A stretch of DNA of 64,000 nt, from contig JADJEZ010000004.1 in the NCBI GenBank assembly GCA_016708825.1, forward strand, positions 310,001 through 374,000, read 5' to 3'. The position numbers were made by a program, and so were the translations under genes. This document shows, in pieces, positions 44,508 to 53,027 of this stretch. Positions within the stretch are counted from its first letter, which is position 1, and every line of letters starts with the position of its first letter. The notes under the pieces were generated by a model, which did not search any database, was not told the DNA's origin, and worked only from the letters and a program-made list of their open reading frames with translations. This DNA comes from Betaproteobacteria bacterium (GTDB lineage: Bacteria > Pseudomonadota > Gammaproteobacteria > Burkholderiales > Usitatibacteraceae).

Positions 44508-45585
44508 GACCTTCTACGACGTGCTCCGCCGCCAGGGCGTCACGCGGCGCAGCTTCATGAAGTTCTGCAGCCTCACGGCCGCCTCCCTCGGCCTGGGGCC
44601 CACGCTCGCGCCGCAGATCGCCCATGCGCTCGAGACCAAGCCGCGCACGCCCGTGCTCTGGCTGCACGGCCTGGAGTGCACCTGCTGCACCGAGAGCTTC
44701 ATCCGCTCGGCGCACCCGCTCGCCAAGGACGTGATCCTCTCCATGATCTCGCTCGACTACGACGACACGATCATGGCCGCCGCCGGCCACCAGGCCGAGG
44801 CCGCGCTCGAGGAGGTGATGAAGAAGTACAAGGGCAACTACATCCTCGCCGTGGAGGGCAACCCGCCGCTCGGCAACGACGGGACCTTCTGCATCCCCGG
44901 CGGCAAGCCCTTCGTGGAGAAACTCAAGCACGTGGCCAAGGACGCCAAGGCGGTCATCGCCTGGGGCTCCTGCGCCTCCTGGGGCTGCGTGCAGGCCGCC
45001 AAGCCGAACCCGACCAATGCCGTGTCGATCGACAAGGTCATCACCGACAAGCCGATCATCAAGGTGCCCGGCTGCCCGCCGATCGCCGAGGTGATGAGCG
45101 CCGTGGTCACCTACGTGGTCGCCTTCGACCGCATCCCCGAGCTGGACCGCCAGGGGCGGCCGAAGATGTTCTACAGCCAGCGGATCCACGACAAGTGCTA
45201 CCGCCGGCCGCACTTCGACGCCGGCCAGTTCGTCGAGAAATGGGACGACGAGGCCGCGAAGGCCGGCTACTGCCTCTACAAGATGGGCTGCAAGGGCCCG
45301 ACCACCTACAACGCCTGTTCCACCACGCGCTGGAACGAGGGCGTTTCCTTCCCGATCCAGTCCGGGCACGGCTGCATCGGCTGCTCCGAGGACGGGTTCT
45401 GGGACAAGGGCTCGTTCTACGACCGCCTCACCAGCATCCCCGCCTTCGGGGTGGAAGCCAACGCCGACACGGTGGGCCTGGTGGCCGCCGGTGTGGTCGG
45501 CGCGGCCGTCGTGGCGCATGCCGCGGTGACCGCCATCAAGGGAGCTTCCGAGAAGCGCGCGCCCACGAAGACTGAGGAGAAGTGA
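44500..45585 (+). CDS. hoxK: [NiFe] uptake hydrogenase small subunit, O2-tolerant type
   Basis: 361 residues (hupS/hyaA in other species). Twin-arginine signal TRRSFMKF (residues 15-22), cleaved after A43. In mature numbering the cysteines at 17, 19, 20, 115, 120 and 149 all exist (precursor C60, C62, C63 in GLECTCCTES, C158/C163 in GSCASWGC, C192 in VPGCPP). These are exactly the six ligands of the [4Fe-3S] proximal cluster that makes group 1d enzymes O2-tolerant. Distal and medial cluster Cys are in the C-terminal half (DKCYRRP, YKMGCKGPTTYNAC, GHGCIGCSE). A C-terminal helix (VGLVAAGVVGAAVVAHA) anchors the complex. Confidence 0.97.
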   Translation: MTETFYDVLRRQGVTRRSFMKFCSLTAASLGLGPTLAPQIAHALETKPRTPVLWLHGLECTCCTESFIRSAHPLAKDVILSMISLDYDDTIMAAAGHQAEAALEEVMKKYKGNYILAVEGNPPLGNDGTFCIPGGKPFVEKLKHVAKDAKAVIAWGSCASWGCVQAAKPNPTNAVSIDKVITDKPIIKVPGCPPIAEVMSAVVTYVVAFDRIPELDRQGRPKMFYSQRIHDKCYRRPHFDAGQFVEKWDDEAAKAGYCLYKMGCKGPTTYNACSTTRWNEGVSFPIQSGHGCIGCSEDGFWDKGSFYDRLTSIPAFGVEANADTVGLVAAGVVGAAVVAHAAVTAIKGASEKRAPTKTEEK

Positions 45586-45587
45586 TC

Positions 45588-47383
45588 ATGGCCGTCATCG
45601 AGACCCAAGGCTTCAAGCTCGACAACAGCGGAAAGCGGGTCGTCGTCGACCCGATCACCCGGATCGAGGGCCACCTCAGAGTCGAGGTGAACCTCAACGC
45701 GAAGAACGTGATCACCAACGCCGTCTCCACGGGGACCATGTGGCGCGGCCTGGAGGTGATCCTGAAGGGCCGCGACCCGAGGGACGCCTGGGCGTTCGTG
45801 GAGCGCATCTGCGGCGTCTGCACGGGCGTGCATGCGCTCGCGAGCGTGCGCTCCGTCGAGGACGCGCTCGCGATCCAGATCCCGGACAACGCGAACATCA
45901 TCAGGAACCTGATGCACTCGACGCTCTACGCGCAGGACCACCTGGTGCACTTCTACCACCTGCACGCGCTCGACTGGGTGGACGTGGTCTCGGCGCTGAA
46001 GGCCGACCCGAAGAAGACTTCCGAGCTCGCGCAGTCGATCTCGAAGTGGCCGAATTCCTCTCCGGGCTACTACCGCGACCTCGCCGCGCGCCTCACGAAG
46101 TTCGTGGAGTCGGGCCAGCTCGGCCCCTTCCGCAACGGCTACTGGGGCCACCCCGACTACAAGCTGCCCCCGGAAGCCAACCTCATGGCCGTGGGCCACT
46201 ACCTCGAGGCGCTCGACTTCCAGAAGGAGATCGTGAAGATCCAGACGATCTTCGGCGGCAAGAACCCGCACCCGAACTGGATGGTGGGCGGGGTGCCGTG
46301 CTCGATCAACGTCGACCGCGCGGGCGCGGTGGGCGCGGTCAACATGGAACGGCTCAACATGGTCGGCAAGATCATCGACGACACGATCGACTTCATCGAC
46401 AACGTCTACATCCCGGACCTGCTCGCGATCGCCTCGTTCTACAAGCACTGGGGCGCGATCGGCGGCGGGCTCTCGAGCACCAACATCCTGTGCTACGGCG
46501 AGTTCCCGGACATCGCCAACGACCAGTCGAACAAGTCGCTCCTCATGCCGCGCGGGGCGATCCTCGGAGGCGATCTCAAGAACATCCATGCGGTCGATCT
46601 CAAGGACCCGGCCATGATCCAGGAGTTCGTGAACCACTCCTGGTACAAGTACGCCGACGAGTCGAAGGGCCTGCACCCCTTCGACGGCGTGACCGACCCC
46701 AACTTCGTGCTGGGCGCCGGGACCAAGGGGGCTCGAAGACCGACGTGAAGGAGTTCGACGAGAGCGCCAAGTACTCGTGGGTGAAGAGCCCGCGCTACAA
46801 GGGCCAGCCGGTGGAAGTGGGCCCGCTCGCCCGCTACATCGTCGGCTACGCCATGGGCAACCCGGAGTTCAAGGAGCCCGTGGACATGGTGCTGAAGAAG
46901 TTGGACGTCCCCATCGCCGCGCTCTTCTCCACGCTCGGCCGCACGGCCGCGCGCGGGCTGGAGGCCTCCTGGGCCGCGCACAAGATGAAGCACTTCTACG
47001 GAAAGCTCATGGCCAACATCAAGGCCGGCAAGCTCGACACCGCGAACGTGGAGAAGTGGGAACCCGCCACCTGGCCGAAGGAGGCCAAGGGCGTGGGCTA
47101 CTGCGAGGCCCCGCGCGGCGCGCTCGGCCACTGGATCCGCATCAAGGACACGAAGATCGACAACTACCAGTGCATCGTGCCCACCACGTGGAACGCGGGC
47201 CCGCGCGACGGGAAGAACCAGATCGGCGCCTACGAGGCCTCGCTCATGAACACGGCGATGGCCAATCCCGAGCACCCGCTGGAGATCCTGCGCACGATCC
47301 ACAGCTTCGACCCGTGCCTCGCCTGCGCCACGCACGTCATCTCGCCGGAAGGCGAGGAGATCACCCGCGTGCAGGTGCGTTAA
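45588..47383 (+). CDS. hoxG: [NiFe] uptake hydrogenase large subunit, frame broken at 46727-46731
   Basis: ~598 residues (hupL/hyaB). Holds the NiFe(CN)2CO centre that splits H2 in the periplasm. The first Ni/Fe cysteine pair is in RICGVCTGVH (C75, C78); the second is in DPCLACATH near the C-terminus, followed by a 15-residue tail VISPEGEEITRVQVR that HoxM would remove after His. One G appears to be missing in GGGGG at 46727-46731 (GAGTK then GGSKTDVKEFDE), joining the two frames. ATG 45588 was preferred over an in-frame GTG at 45582. Confidence 0.95.
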
Positions 47384-47395
47384 CCGGAGACCGCC

Positions 47396-48085
47396 ATGTC
47401 CGTTGAAGGCAAGAACCTCAAGTTCCCCGCCTACGTGTGGGAGGCGCCGGTAAGGCTCTGGCACTGGCTGATGGCCCTCGCCATGGTGGTTCTCATGGTG
47501 ACGGGGTATTTCATCGGCTCGCCGCTGCCCTCGGTTCCCGGGGAGGCGATCGACAGCTACCTGATGGGCTACATCCGCTTCGCCCACTTCGCGGCGGCCT
47601 ACGTGTTCGCGCTGTCCTTCCTCTTCCGCGTCTACTGGGCGATCGTCGGCAACCAGCACGCGCGCGAGATCTTCCTCGTGCCCGTCTATATGCTGAGCCC
47701 CACGTGGTGGCGCGGCTTCTTCCGGGTGCTGGGGCACTACCTCTTCATCCGGCCGAAGAACGACTGGCACCTCGGGCACAACCAGCTCGCGATGGCGGCG
47801 ATGTTCGGCATGTACGTGCTGGGCACGGTCTTCATGATCGTCACGGGCTTCGCGCTGTACGGGGAGGGGACGGGAATGGGGACGTGGCAGTACAGCCTCT
47901 TCTCGTCGTGGGTGATCCCGCTCTTCGGGCAGAGCCAGGACGTGCACACCTGGCACCACTTCGGCATGTGGTACCTCATCTGGTTCACGATGGTGCATCT
48001 CTACTTCGTCATCCGCGAGGACATCACCTCCGGGCTCACCGTGGTCTCCAGCATGATCAGCGGCTGGCGCGACGTGAAGAACTGA
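47396..48085 (+). CDS. hoxZ: Hydrogenase b-type cytochrome subunit
   Basis: 229 residues (hupC/hyaC/cybH), four or five membrane helices. Binds two haems and passes electrons from the hydrogenase to quinone. Haem-ligand histidines: RLWHWLMALAMVVLM, IRFAHFAAAYVFALSF, DWHLGHNQLAMAAMF, DVHTWHHFGMWYLIWFTMVHLYFVIRED. C-terminal GLTVVSSMISGWR is the family end. Starts 12 bases after hoxG. Confidence 0.96.
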   Translation: MSVEGKNLKFPAYVWEAPVRLWHWLMALAMVVLMVTGYFIGSPLPSVPGEAIDSYLMGYIRFAHFAAAYVFALSFLFRVYWAIVGNQHAREIFLVPVYMLSPTWWRGFFRVLGHYLFIRPKNDWHLGHNQLAMAAMFGMYVLGTVFMIVTGFALYGEGTGMGTWQYSLFSSWVIPLFGQSQDVHTWHHFGMWYLIWFTMVHLYFVIREDITSGLTVVSSMISGWRDVKN

Positions 48086-48088
48086 GCG

Positions 48089-48427
48089 ATGACGACCTTG
48101 CTTGCGATGGGAAGGGGAGTGTCGGCGGCCGTCCCGGTGCGAGCCCGCGCAGCCGGGCCCGGGAGGCCGCGCGCGCGCCGTGAACCGGTGCATCCGGGTT
48201 ACTTCCTCGATTCGCGCTACCTGAAGCCCCTGAAGCTCACCCAGTTGGCCCTCGCCGAGGAGCTGGGGATATCGCGGCGCAGGGTGAACGAGCTGATCCG
48301 CGGCAAGCGGGGCGTGAGCCCCGATACCGCCGTGCGGCTCGCGGCCTACTTCCGCACCGAGCCCGAGTTCTGGATGCAGCTGCAGATGGCCTGGGACGTC
48401 CACCAGGCGATGAAGGCGCTCAAGTAG
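48089..48427 (+). CDS. HigA-type XRE helix-turn-helix protein inside the hydrogenase operon
   Basis: 112 residues. After an Ala/Arg/Pro-rich N-terminus the HigA-family core is clear: HPGYFLDSRYLKPLKLTQLALAEELGISRRRVNELIRGKRGVSPDTAVRLAAYFRTEPEFWMQLQ. The HTH (TQLALAEELGISRRRVNEL) can bind DNA. No HigB/RelE toxin is adjacent, so an addiction role is unlikely. It is 3 bp after hoxZ and is followed by the palindromes at 48506 and 48554, making it a candidate regulator of the cluster. Confidence 0.82.
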   Translation: MTTLLAMGRGVSAAVPVRARAAGPGRPRARREPVHPGYFLDSRYLKPLKLTQLALAEELGISRRRVNELIRGKRGVSPDTAVRLAAYFRTEPEFWMQLQMAWDVHQAMKALK

Positions 48428-48505
48428 GCGGGTGGTCCCCGGACGTGGCGCCGGCCGTCTCCCCATGGCCGGCTCCCTGTATTTTTCCTTGACCTGATGG
48501 CTTGC

Positions 48506-48519
48506 TTGACCCGCATCAA
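48506..48519. promoter_or_regulatory. FNR/ANR-like box upstream of hoxM
   Basis: TTGACCCGCATCAA fits TTGAY-N4-RTCAA. It lies 66 bp before the hoxM start, in the 157-bp gap after the HigA-like gene. It suggests the accessory genes have their own O2-responsive promoter, separate from the hoxK promoter. Confidence 0.55.
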
Positions 48520-48553
48520 GGGCGCGGTTTCCCATCGCGCGAAGATGGTCGCG

Positions 48554-48574
48554 TTGTAACTGCAAACGTTACAA
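48554..48574. promoter_or_regulatory. TTGTAAC-N7-GTTACAA palindrome upstream of hoxM
   Basis: Perfect 7-bp arms TTGTAAC (48554-48560) and GTTACAA (48568-48574), spacer TGCAAAC. The core GTAAC-N7-GTTAC equals the box at 44195-44211. Here it sits only ~11 bases before the hoxM start codon, a position suited to repression or to a promoter overlap. Confidence 0.55.
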
Positions 48575-48584
48575 GGCGAATGCC

Positions 48585-49208
48585 GTGGCGATGGACATCC
48601 TGGTGCTGGGAATTGGCAACGTGCTCTGGGCCGACGAGGGTTTCGGCGTGCGCGCCGTGGCTGCCCTGAACGGCGGCTGGCGCTTTCCCGAGTCCGTCAC
48701 CCTGATGGACGGCGGCACCCAGGGCCTCTACCTCCTGCCTCACGTGCAGGCCGCGCGGCGGCTCCTCGTCTTCGACGCCATCGACTACGGCCTCGAGCCG
48801 GGCACGCTGCAGGTGATTCGCGACGGCGACATCCCCGCCTACCTGGGCATCGGCAAGATGAGCCTGCACCAGTCGAGTTTCCAGGAAGTGCTCTCGCTCG
48901 CGCAGCTCTCCGGCCGCTCGCCGGAGCGTGCCGTGCTGGTGGGCGTGCAGCCCGCCGTCCTCATGGACTACGGCGGGAGCCTCACGGAAGTCGTGCGCGC
49001 CCGCCTTCCCGAGGCGCTTCGCATCGGCCTGGAAACGCTCACCGCGTGGGGCGCTCCCGGCGTGCCGCGCGAAGGCGAGCGCGAGGAAGCGCTCTTCGAC
49101 CCGAGCCTCGCCATGGACCGCTACGAAAGCGGCCGCCCGAGCGCGGAGGCGGCCTGCCGCCTGGGCGATGCGCGCGTGCTGGCGATGCGCGCCGAAGGCG
49201 AGGGCTGA
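48585..49208 (+). CDS. hoxM: Hydrogenase maturation protease
   Basis: 207 residues (hupD/hyaD). Cuts the C-terminal tail of HoxG after Ni insertion. Family motifs: VLGIGNVLWADEGFGVRAV with Ni ligand E18, FDAIDYG (D64, D67 region) and MSLHQSSFQEVL with H95. The C-terminal ~45 residues are longer than in E. coli HybD. The GTG at 48585 was chosen; ATG 48591 is 2 codons downstream. Followed within 5 bases by hoxL. Confidence 0.94.
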   Translation: MAMDILVLGIGNVLWADEGFGVRAVAALNGGWRFPESVTLMDGGTQGLYLLPHVQAARRLLVFDAIDYGLEPGTLQVIRDGDIPAYLGIGKMSLHQSSFQEVLSLAQLSGRSPERAVLVGVQPAVLMDYGGSLTEVVRARLPEALRIGLETLTAWGAPGVPREGEREEALFDPSLAMDRYESGRPSAEAACRLGDARVLAMRAEGEG

Positions 49209-49212
49209 GGCC

Positions 49213-49527
49213 ATGTGCATCGCCATCCCGATGCAGGTCGTCGAGCCCCTGGGAGACACGGCCTGGTGCACCGGCCGCGAGGGCAGGAAGTTGATCGACC
49301 TCGCGCTGGTCGGCCCGCAGCCCGAAGGCGCCTGGCTCCTCACCTTTCTCGGAGCGGCCCGCGAGGTGATCACCGCCCGGGCCGCGACGGACATCGACCG
49401 CGCACTCGACGCGCTGGCCGCGGTGCTCGCCGGCGACACGGCGGGAATCGACGAAGCCTTCGCCGACCTGATCTCCCGCACGCCCGAGCTTCCCGAACAC
49501 CTTCGTCCCAAGGAGAGCCTGCCATGA
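49213..49527 (+). CDS. hoxL: HypC/HupF-type hydrogenase chaperone
   Basis: 104 residues (hupF). The invariant N-terminal MCIAIPMQV (Cys2 binds the Fe(CN)2CO moiety or apo-large subunit) marks it as a HypC family chaperone specific to the large subunit. It is longer than hypC (56353), with an Ala/Asp-rich C-terminus. Overlaps hoxO by 4 bp. Confidence 0.92.
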   Translation: MCIAIPMQVVEPLGDTAWCTGREGRKLIDLALVGPQPEGAWLLTFLGAAREVITARAATDIDRALDALAAVLAGDTAGIDEAFADLISRTPELPEHLRPKESLP

Positions 49528-49979
49528 CACCCCTCGCGCGCCCGGCCATCGCGGAACCGCCCCTCGTCACGCGACTGGTGGAGCAGGAGGGCGCGGTGCG
49601 CCTCGACGAGGAAGGCTTCGAGGCCTTCGTCGCCTCGCCCGGAGAAGCCGTGCTCTTCTTCACCGCGGACCCGGCGCGCTTTCGCGAGGTGGCCGACCTC
49701 GCCGTGATCCTCCCGGAAATCCGCGCCGCCGCCGTGCGCACTTTCCGCATCGGCGTGCTGCCGCCTGCGCTCGCCGACGCGAAGGCCGCGACCTGGGGCG
49801 TGCGCCGCTGGCCCGCGCTCGTGTTCCTGCGCGCCGGCGGCTGGCTCGGCAACATCGAGGCGCTGCGCGACTGGTCCGAATACCTCTCGCTCGCCAATGC
49901 GCTGCTCGCGGCCGAGACCCGCCCGCTTCCCCCGAAAGTGATTCCCGTTGCCGCCGCCGGCACACCCTCCTGCGCCTGA
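49524..49979 (+). CDS. hoxO: Hydrogenase expression/formation protein HoxO (HupG/HyaE family)
   Basis: 151 residues, thioredoxin-like fold without the CxxC motif (PGEAVLFFTADPARFREVADLAVILPEI, then WGVRRWPALVFLRAGGWLGNIEALRDWSEYL). In C. necator HoxO binds the small subunit and helps assemble the FeS clusters under O2. ATG 49524 overlaps the hoxL stop. Confidence 0.9.
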   Translation: MTPLARPAIAEPPLVTRLVEQEGAVRLDEEGFEAFVASPGEAVLFFTADPARFREVADLAVILPEIRAAAVRTFRIGVLPPALADAKAATWGVRRWPALVFLRAGGWLGNIEALRDWSEYLSLANALLAAETRPLPPKVIPVAAAGTPSCA

Positions 49980-49994
49980 AAGTCGAGAGCCTCC

Positions 49995-50861
49995 ATGAAA
50001 GACTTCCCCATCCCCGTCGTAGCGTTCGGTCCCGGCTCCCAGCCCGAGGAGGACGCGGGCCTCGAATTCCTGCCGATGCCCAAGGCGGAGCCGCTCGCCA
50101 CCCCCATCCCGCCCGAGGACGCCGCGCCCGCGGAACTTGCCGCCGCAGCGGACGTGGTCGAGCAGCTCATGGAATCGATGCGACGCCACCATCCGGGCCG
50201 GCCCGGTGCGCCGCGCTTCTCGCTCAAGGCGATGTCGCCCGGAGCCCTTCGGGCGCTCAACGAAAGCCTGGGGCAGGGCGAGGTGAGCGCGACGATCGCC
50301 TCGGGCAACGGCGTTCCCGGCTGGCGCGTGCAGGAGACGGCCTTCGCGGGCGTCTGGCGCGTGCAGCGCGACGACGGCCACGGTCACCTGGCCGAGGACA
50401 TCCTGGAAGCCGACGACATGCCCTCCGTGGTGAAGGAGGCGGCCGCGCAGGCGAACGGCGCGCGCCTGGACCCGGCGAAGCTGCCCGAGGGCGTGATCAA
50501 CGCGCCTTCCATCGTGGCCGAGCTTCGCCACCACGCGAACGCCTTCCGGCCGGGGCGGGTCGCCCACGTGGTGAACCTGTCGCTCCTGCCGTTCTCCGCC
50601 GCCGACCACGAAGGCCTCGACGCGATGCTGGGCGTGGGCCCGGTGGCGATCCTCTCGCGCGGGTTCGGCAACTGCCGCATCGCCTCCACCCAGGCGCGCG
50701 GCGTCTGGCGGGTGCGCTACTTCAACTCCATGAGCACGCTCATCCTCGACACCCTCGAGGTCGTCGACATCCCCGAGGCGGCCCGCGCGGCTCCCGAGGA
50801 CTTCGCCGACAGCCTCGATCGCCTGGGCGATCTCCTCGGGTGGCTGCGCGAGGACGCCTGA
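49995..50861 (+). CDS. hoxQ: Hydrogenase expression/formation protein HoxQ (HupH/HyaF family)
   Basis: 288 residues. Family markers: KDFPIPVVAFGPGSQPEED, LNESLGQGEVSATIA and GFGNCRIASTQARGVWRVRYFNSM, with two conserved Cys-containing segments. Pairs with HoxO to protect the small subunit during maturation. Directly followed by hoxR (no gap). Confidence 0.93.
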   Translation: MKDFPIPVVAFGPGSQPEEDAGLEFLPMPKAEPLATPIPPEDAAPAELAAAADVVEQLMESMRRHHPGRPGAPRFSLKAMSPGALRALNESLGQGEVSATIASGNGVPGWRVQETAFAGVWRVQRDDGHGHLAEDILEADDMPSVVKEAAAQANGARLDPAKLPEGVINAPSIVAELRHHANAFRPGRVAHVVNLSLLPFSAADHEGLDAMLGVGPVAILSRGFGNCRIASTQARGVWRVRYFNSMSTLILDTLEVVDIPEAARAAPEDFADSLDRLGDLLGWLREDA

Positions 50862-51056
50862 ATGCCCTCCGCCTCCGCCCCGCCGCGCACCCGCCGCTAC
50901 GAGTGCGGCGTGTGCTGGGCCGTCTACGATCCCGCCGCGGGCGACGCGCTGTGGCAGGTCGAGCCCGGCACGCCCTTCGAGGCGCTGCCGGAGCACTGGA
51001 GCTGCCCGAACTGCGCCGCCGAACGCAGGACCTTCCTGGTGCTGGACGATGACTGA
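50862..51056 (+). CDS. hoxR: Rubredoxin-like hydrogenase maturation protein HoxR
   Basis: 64 residues. A single Fe site from two pairs, YECGVCWAVYD and HWSCPNCAAERRTF, in normal rubredoxin spacing. HupI/HoxR works in maturation of the O2-tolerant proximal cluster under air. The 9-residue N-terminal extension is typical of the hup type. Overlaps hoxT by 8 bp. Confidence 0.94.
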   Translation: MPSASAPPRTRRYECGVCWAVYDPAAGDALWQVEPGTPFEALPEHWSCPNCAAERRTFLVLDDD

Positions 51057-51567
51057 GTCGCGCACCACCCATCCCGCGCCGCGCCTCGAGGCGGCCTTCA
51101 CGCACATCTGGAAGACGCGCATGGCGGGCCTGCCGTTTCTCAATGCCGCGCTCGGCGTGGCGGCGGTGGGATTCCGGCCCTGGCAGGGCGAGTGGCTGGG
51201 CGCCCTGGTCACGCCATGGTCGGTGAATCTCGTGCTCATGCCCGGCGAAGGCGCCTGGCCCGCTCTGCCCGCGGGCGGCGAACGCCTGGTTGCTTTCCCC
51301 GCCGGGAACTTCCGCTTCATCGCCGGCGCGGACGAGTCCCTGGGCGAATACCACGCCTGCTCGCTCTTCTCGCCGGCCTCGCAGTTCGCGGACCACGACA
51401 CGGCAGTCGCGACCGCCGAGGCCGCGCTCGTCGCGCTCTTCGACGCGGCCCACGCGCCCGGCGCCGACGGCTACCAGCCTTCGCAGGTGGATCGGCCCGC
51501 GCAGGTGACGAAGCGCGACTTCTTGCGCGGCCGGATCTCCGGAACGGGCCATGGCGATCGAGGGTGA
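51049..51567 (+). CDS. hoxT: Hydrogenase assembly chaperone HoxT (HupJ/HybE family)
   Basis: 172 residues. Matches the HybE-type chaperone: LEAAFTHIWKTRMAGLPFLNAALGVAAVGF, WLGALVTPWSVNLVLMPGEG, and FPAGNFRFIAGADESLGEYHACSLFSPA. Probably binds the Tat signal or the large subunit before export. Overlaps hoxV by 17 bp. Confidence 0.92.
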   Translation: MTESRTTHPAPRLEAAFTHIWKTRMAGLPFLNAALGVAAVGFRPWQGEWLGALVTPWSVNLVLMPGEGAWPALPAGGERLVAFPAGNFRFIAGADESLGEYHACSLFSPASQFADHDTAVATAEAALVALFDAAHAPGADGYQPSQVDRPAQVTKRDFLRGRISGTGHGDRG

Positions 51568-52672
51568 ACTGGTGGTGCGCATCGCGACCGCGGACGGACG
51601 CGTGATGCGCGCGCAGGCGAGCGCCGAACGCCCGCGCGTGGCCGGGGCGCTCTTCCGCGGGCGCCGCGCCGCCGAGGCGCCCGTGCTCGCCGGGGCGCTC
51701 TTCGCCATCTGCGGCCGCTCCCAGGCCATCGCCGCGGCCGCCGCGGTCGAGACGGCGCGCGGTGAGCCGGCCGGAGCGGCGATGCAGGCCGCGCGTGCCG
51801 CGCGCATGGCGGCGGAAAACGTGCACGAACATGCGTGGCGGCTGCTCGTCGACTGGCCGCGGCTCGCCGGGCGCGAGCCCGAGGTCGCGGCACTTGCCGC
51901 GGCGCGCGAGGCGCTGGCGCCCCTGCTCGCCGCGGAAGCAGGCGCGGATCTCCGGGACGCGGTGGCGAACACGCGCGACTGGGCGGCGTGGGCCGTTTTC
52001 GGTTCATCCGCCGAGGAATTCCTGGCGCTTGCCGGCGTGCCCGCGCTCGAGGCCTGGGCGAAGGCGGCGGCAACCCCGGTCGCCACGCTCGCCACCGCGA
52101 TGCTCGCCAGTCACGCGAGCCTGGGTGCCTGCGACGTGGCGTTGCTTCCGGAAGGCGATGCTTCCTGGATCGCGCGCGAGATCGCCCCGGCGCTCGACCG
52201 GGAAGCGGGCTTCGACGAGGCCCCGCATTGGCACGGCGAGGCACGCGAGACCGGGCCGCTCGTGCGCACCGCCGCGCATCCGCTCGTGGCCGATGCCGTG
52301 GCGACCTGGGGGCGGGGCGTCGGCGCGCGGCTCGTGGCCCGTCTCGTGGACCTGGCGGCGACGCTCGTTGCCCTCGGCGCGGCGGCGCGCGACGGCCACG
52401 GCGCGGTCGCGCTCGCCAGCGGCGGCGCGATCGCCTGGGTGGAAACGACGCGCGGGCTCCTCGTGCACCGCGTGGCGCTGGACGGCGAGCGCATCGCGGA
52501 CTACCGGATCGTCGCGCCCACGGAGTGGAACTTCCACCCCGAGGGCGCCCTGGCGCGCGGCGCGCTGGGGCTCGCGGCCGGGGACGGAGCGCGCCTCGAG
52601 CGCGAGCTGCGCTGGCTCATCGCTTCCCTCGATCCCTGCGTGGGCGTGCGCTTCGAGGCCGGCCATGCATGA
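51551..52672 (+). CDS. hoxV: Hydrogenase maturation protein HoxV (HupK family)
   Basis: 373 residues. A large-subunit look-alike that is thought to act as scaffold when the Fe(CN)2CO unit is built. The first Cys pair of the real subunit is replaced (FAICGRSQAIAAA); the C-terminal DPCVGVRFEAGHA keeps one Cys of the second pair. Ends with an 8-bp overlap into hypA. Confidence 0.92.
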   Translation: MAIEGELVVRIATADGRVMRAQASAERPRVAGALFRGRRAAEAPVLAGALFAICGRSQAIAAAAAVETARGEPAGAAMQAARAARMAAENVHEHAWRLLVDWPRLAGREPEVAALAAAREALAPLLAAEAGADLRDAVANTRDWAAWAVFGSSAEEFLALAGVPALEAWAKAAATPVATLATAMLASHASLGACDVALLPEGDASWIAREIAPALDREAGFDEAPHWHGEARETGPLVRTAAHPLVADAVATWGRGVGARLVARLVDLAATLVALGAAARDGHGAVALASGGAIAWVETTRGLLVHRVALDGERIADYRIVAPTEWNFHPEGALARGALGLAAGDGARLERELRWLIASLDPCVGVRFEAGHA

Positions 52673-53006
52673 GATGTCGATCGCCGAGAGCGTGCGCGGC
52701 ATCGTCGAGGAAACGGCGGCCCGCGAGGGCTTCGCGCGGGTGATGGAAGTGCGGCTCGAGATCGGACGGCTCGCGGCGGTGGAGCCCGAGGCGCTGCGCT
52801 TCTGCTTCGACGCCGTGATGCGCGGCGGCATCGCCGAGGGCGCCGTGCTCGCCATCGACGAGACGCCGGGCACGGCCTGGTGCTTCGGGTGCTCGGACTC
52901 GGTGCCGGTCGCGATGCGCGGCGAGCCCTGCCCGCGCTGCGGGGGCGGCCAGTTGCAGGTGACGGGCGGCACGGGAATGCGGGTGAAGGACCTCTTGGGA
53001 AACTGA
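52665..53006 (+). CDS. hypA: Hydrogenase nickel incorporation protein HypA
   Basis: 113 residues. N-terminal MHEMSIAES carries the Ni ligand His2. The zinc ribbon is C73-x2-C76 (WCFGCSD) and C89-x2-C92 (PCPRCGG). Works with HypB to deliver Ni to HoxG. Starts the hyp block; hypB begins 21 bases on. Confidence 0.96.
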   Translation: MHEMSIAESVRGIVEETAAREGFARVMEVRLEIGRLAAVEPEALRFCFDAVMRGGIAEGAVLAIDETPGTAWCFGCSDSVPVAMRGEPCPRCGGGQLQVTGGTGMRVKDLLGN

Positions 53007-53027
53007 CGGAAATTCGAGGAGAAGGCG

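Noticed and set aside
48089..48427. HigBA toxin-antitoxin module
   Set aside because: Only the HigA-like part is present; no RelE/HigB-type ORF lies within several hundred bases on either strand.
48516..51401. 961-codon minus-strand ORF opposite hoxM-hoxT
   Set aside because: Same explanation: antisense frame in GC-rich DNA, no motif.
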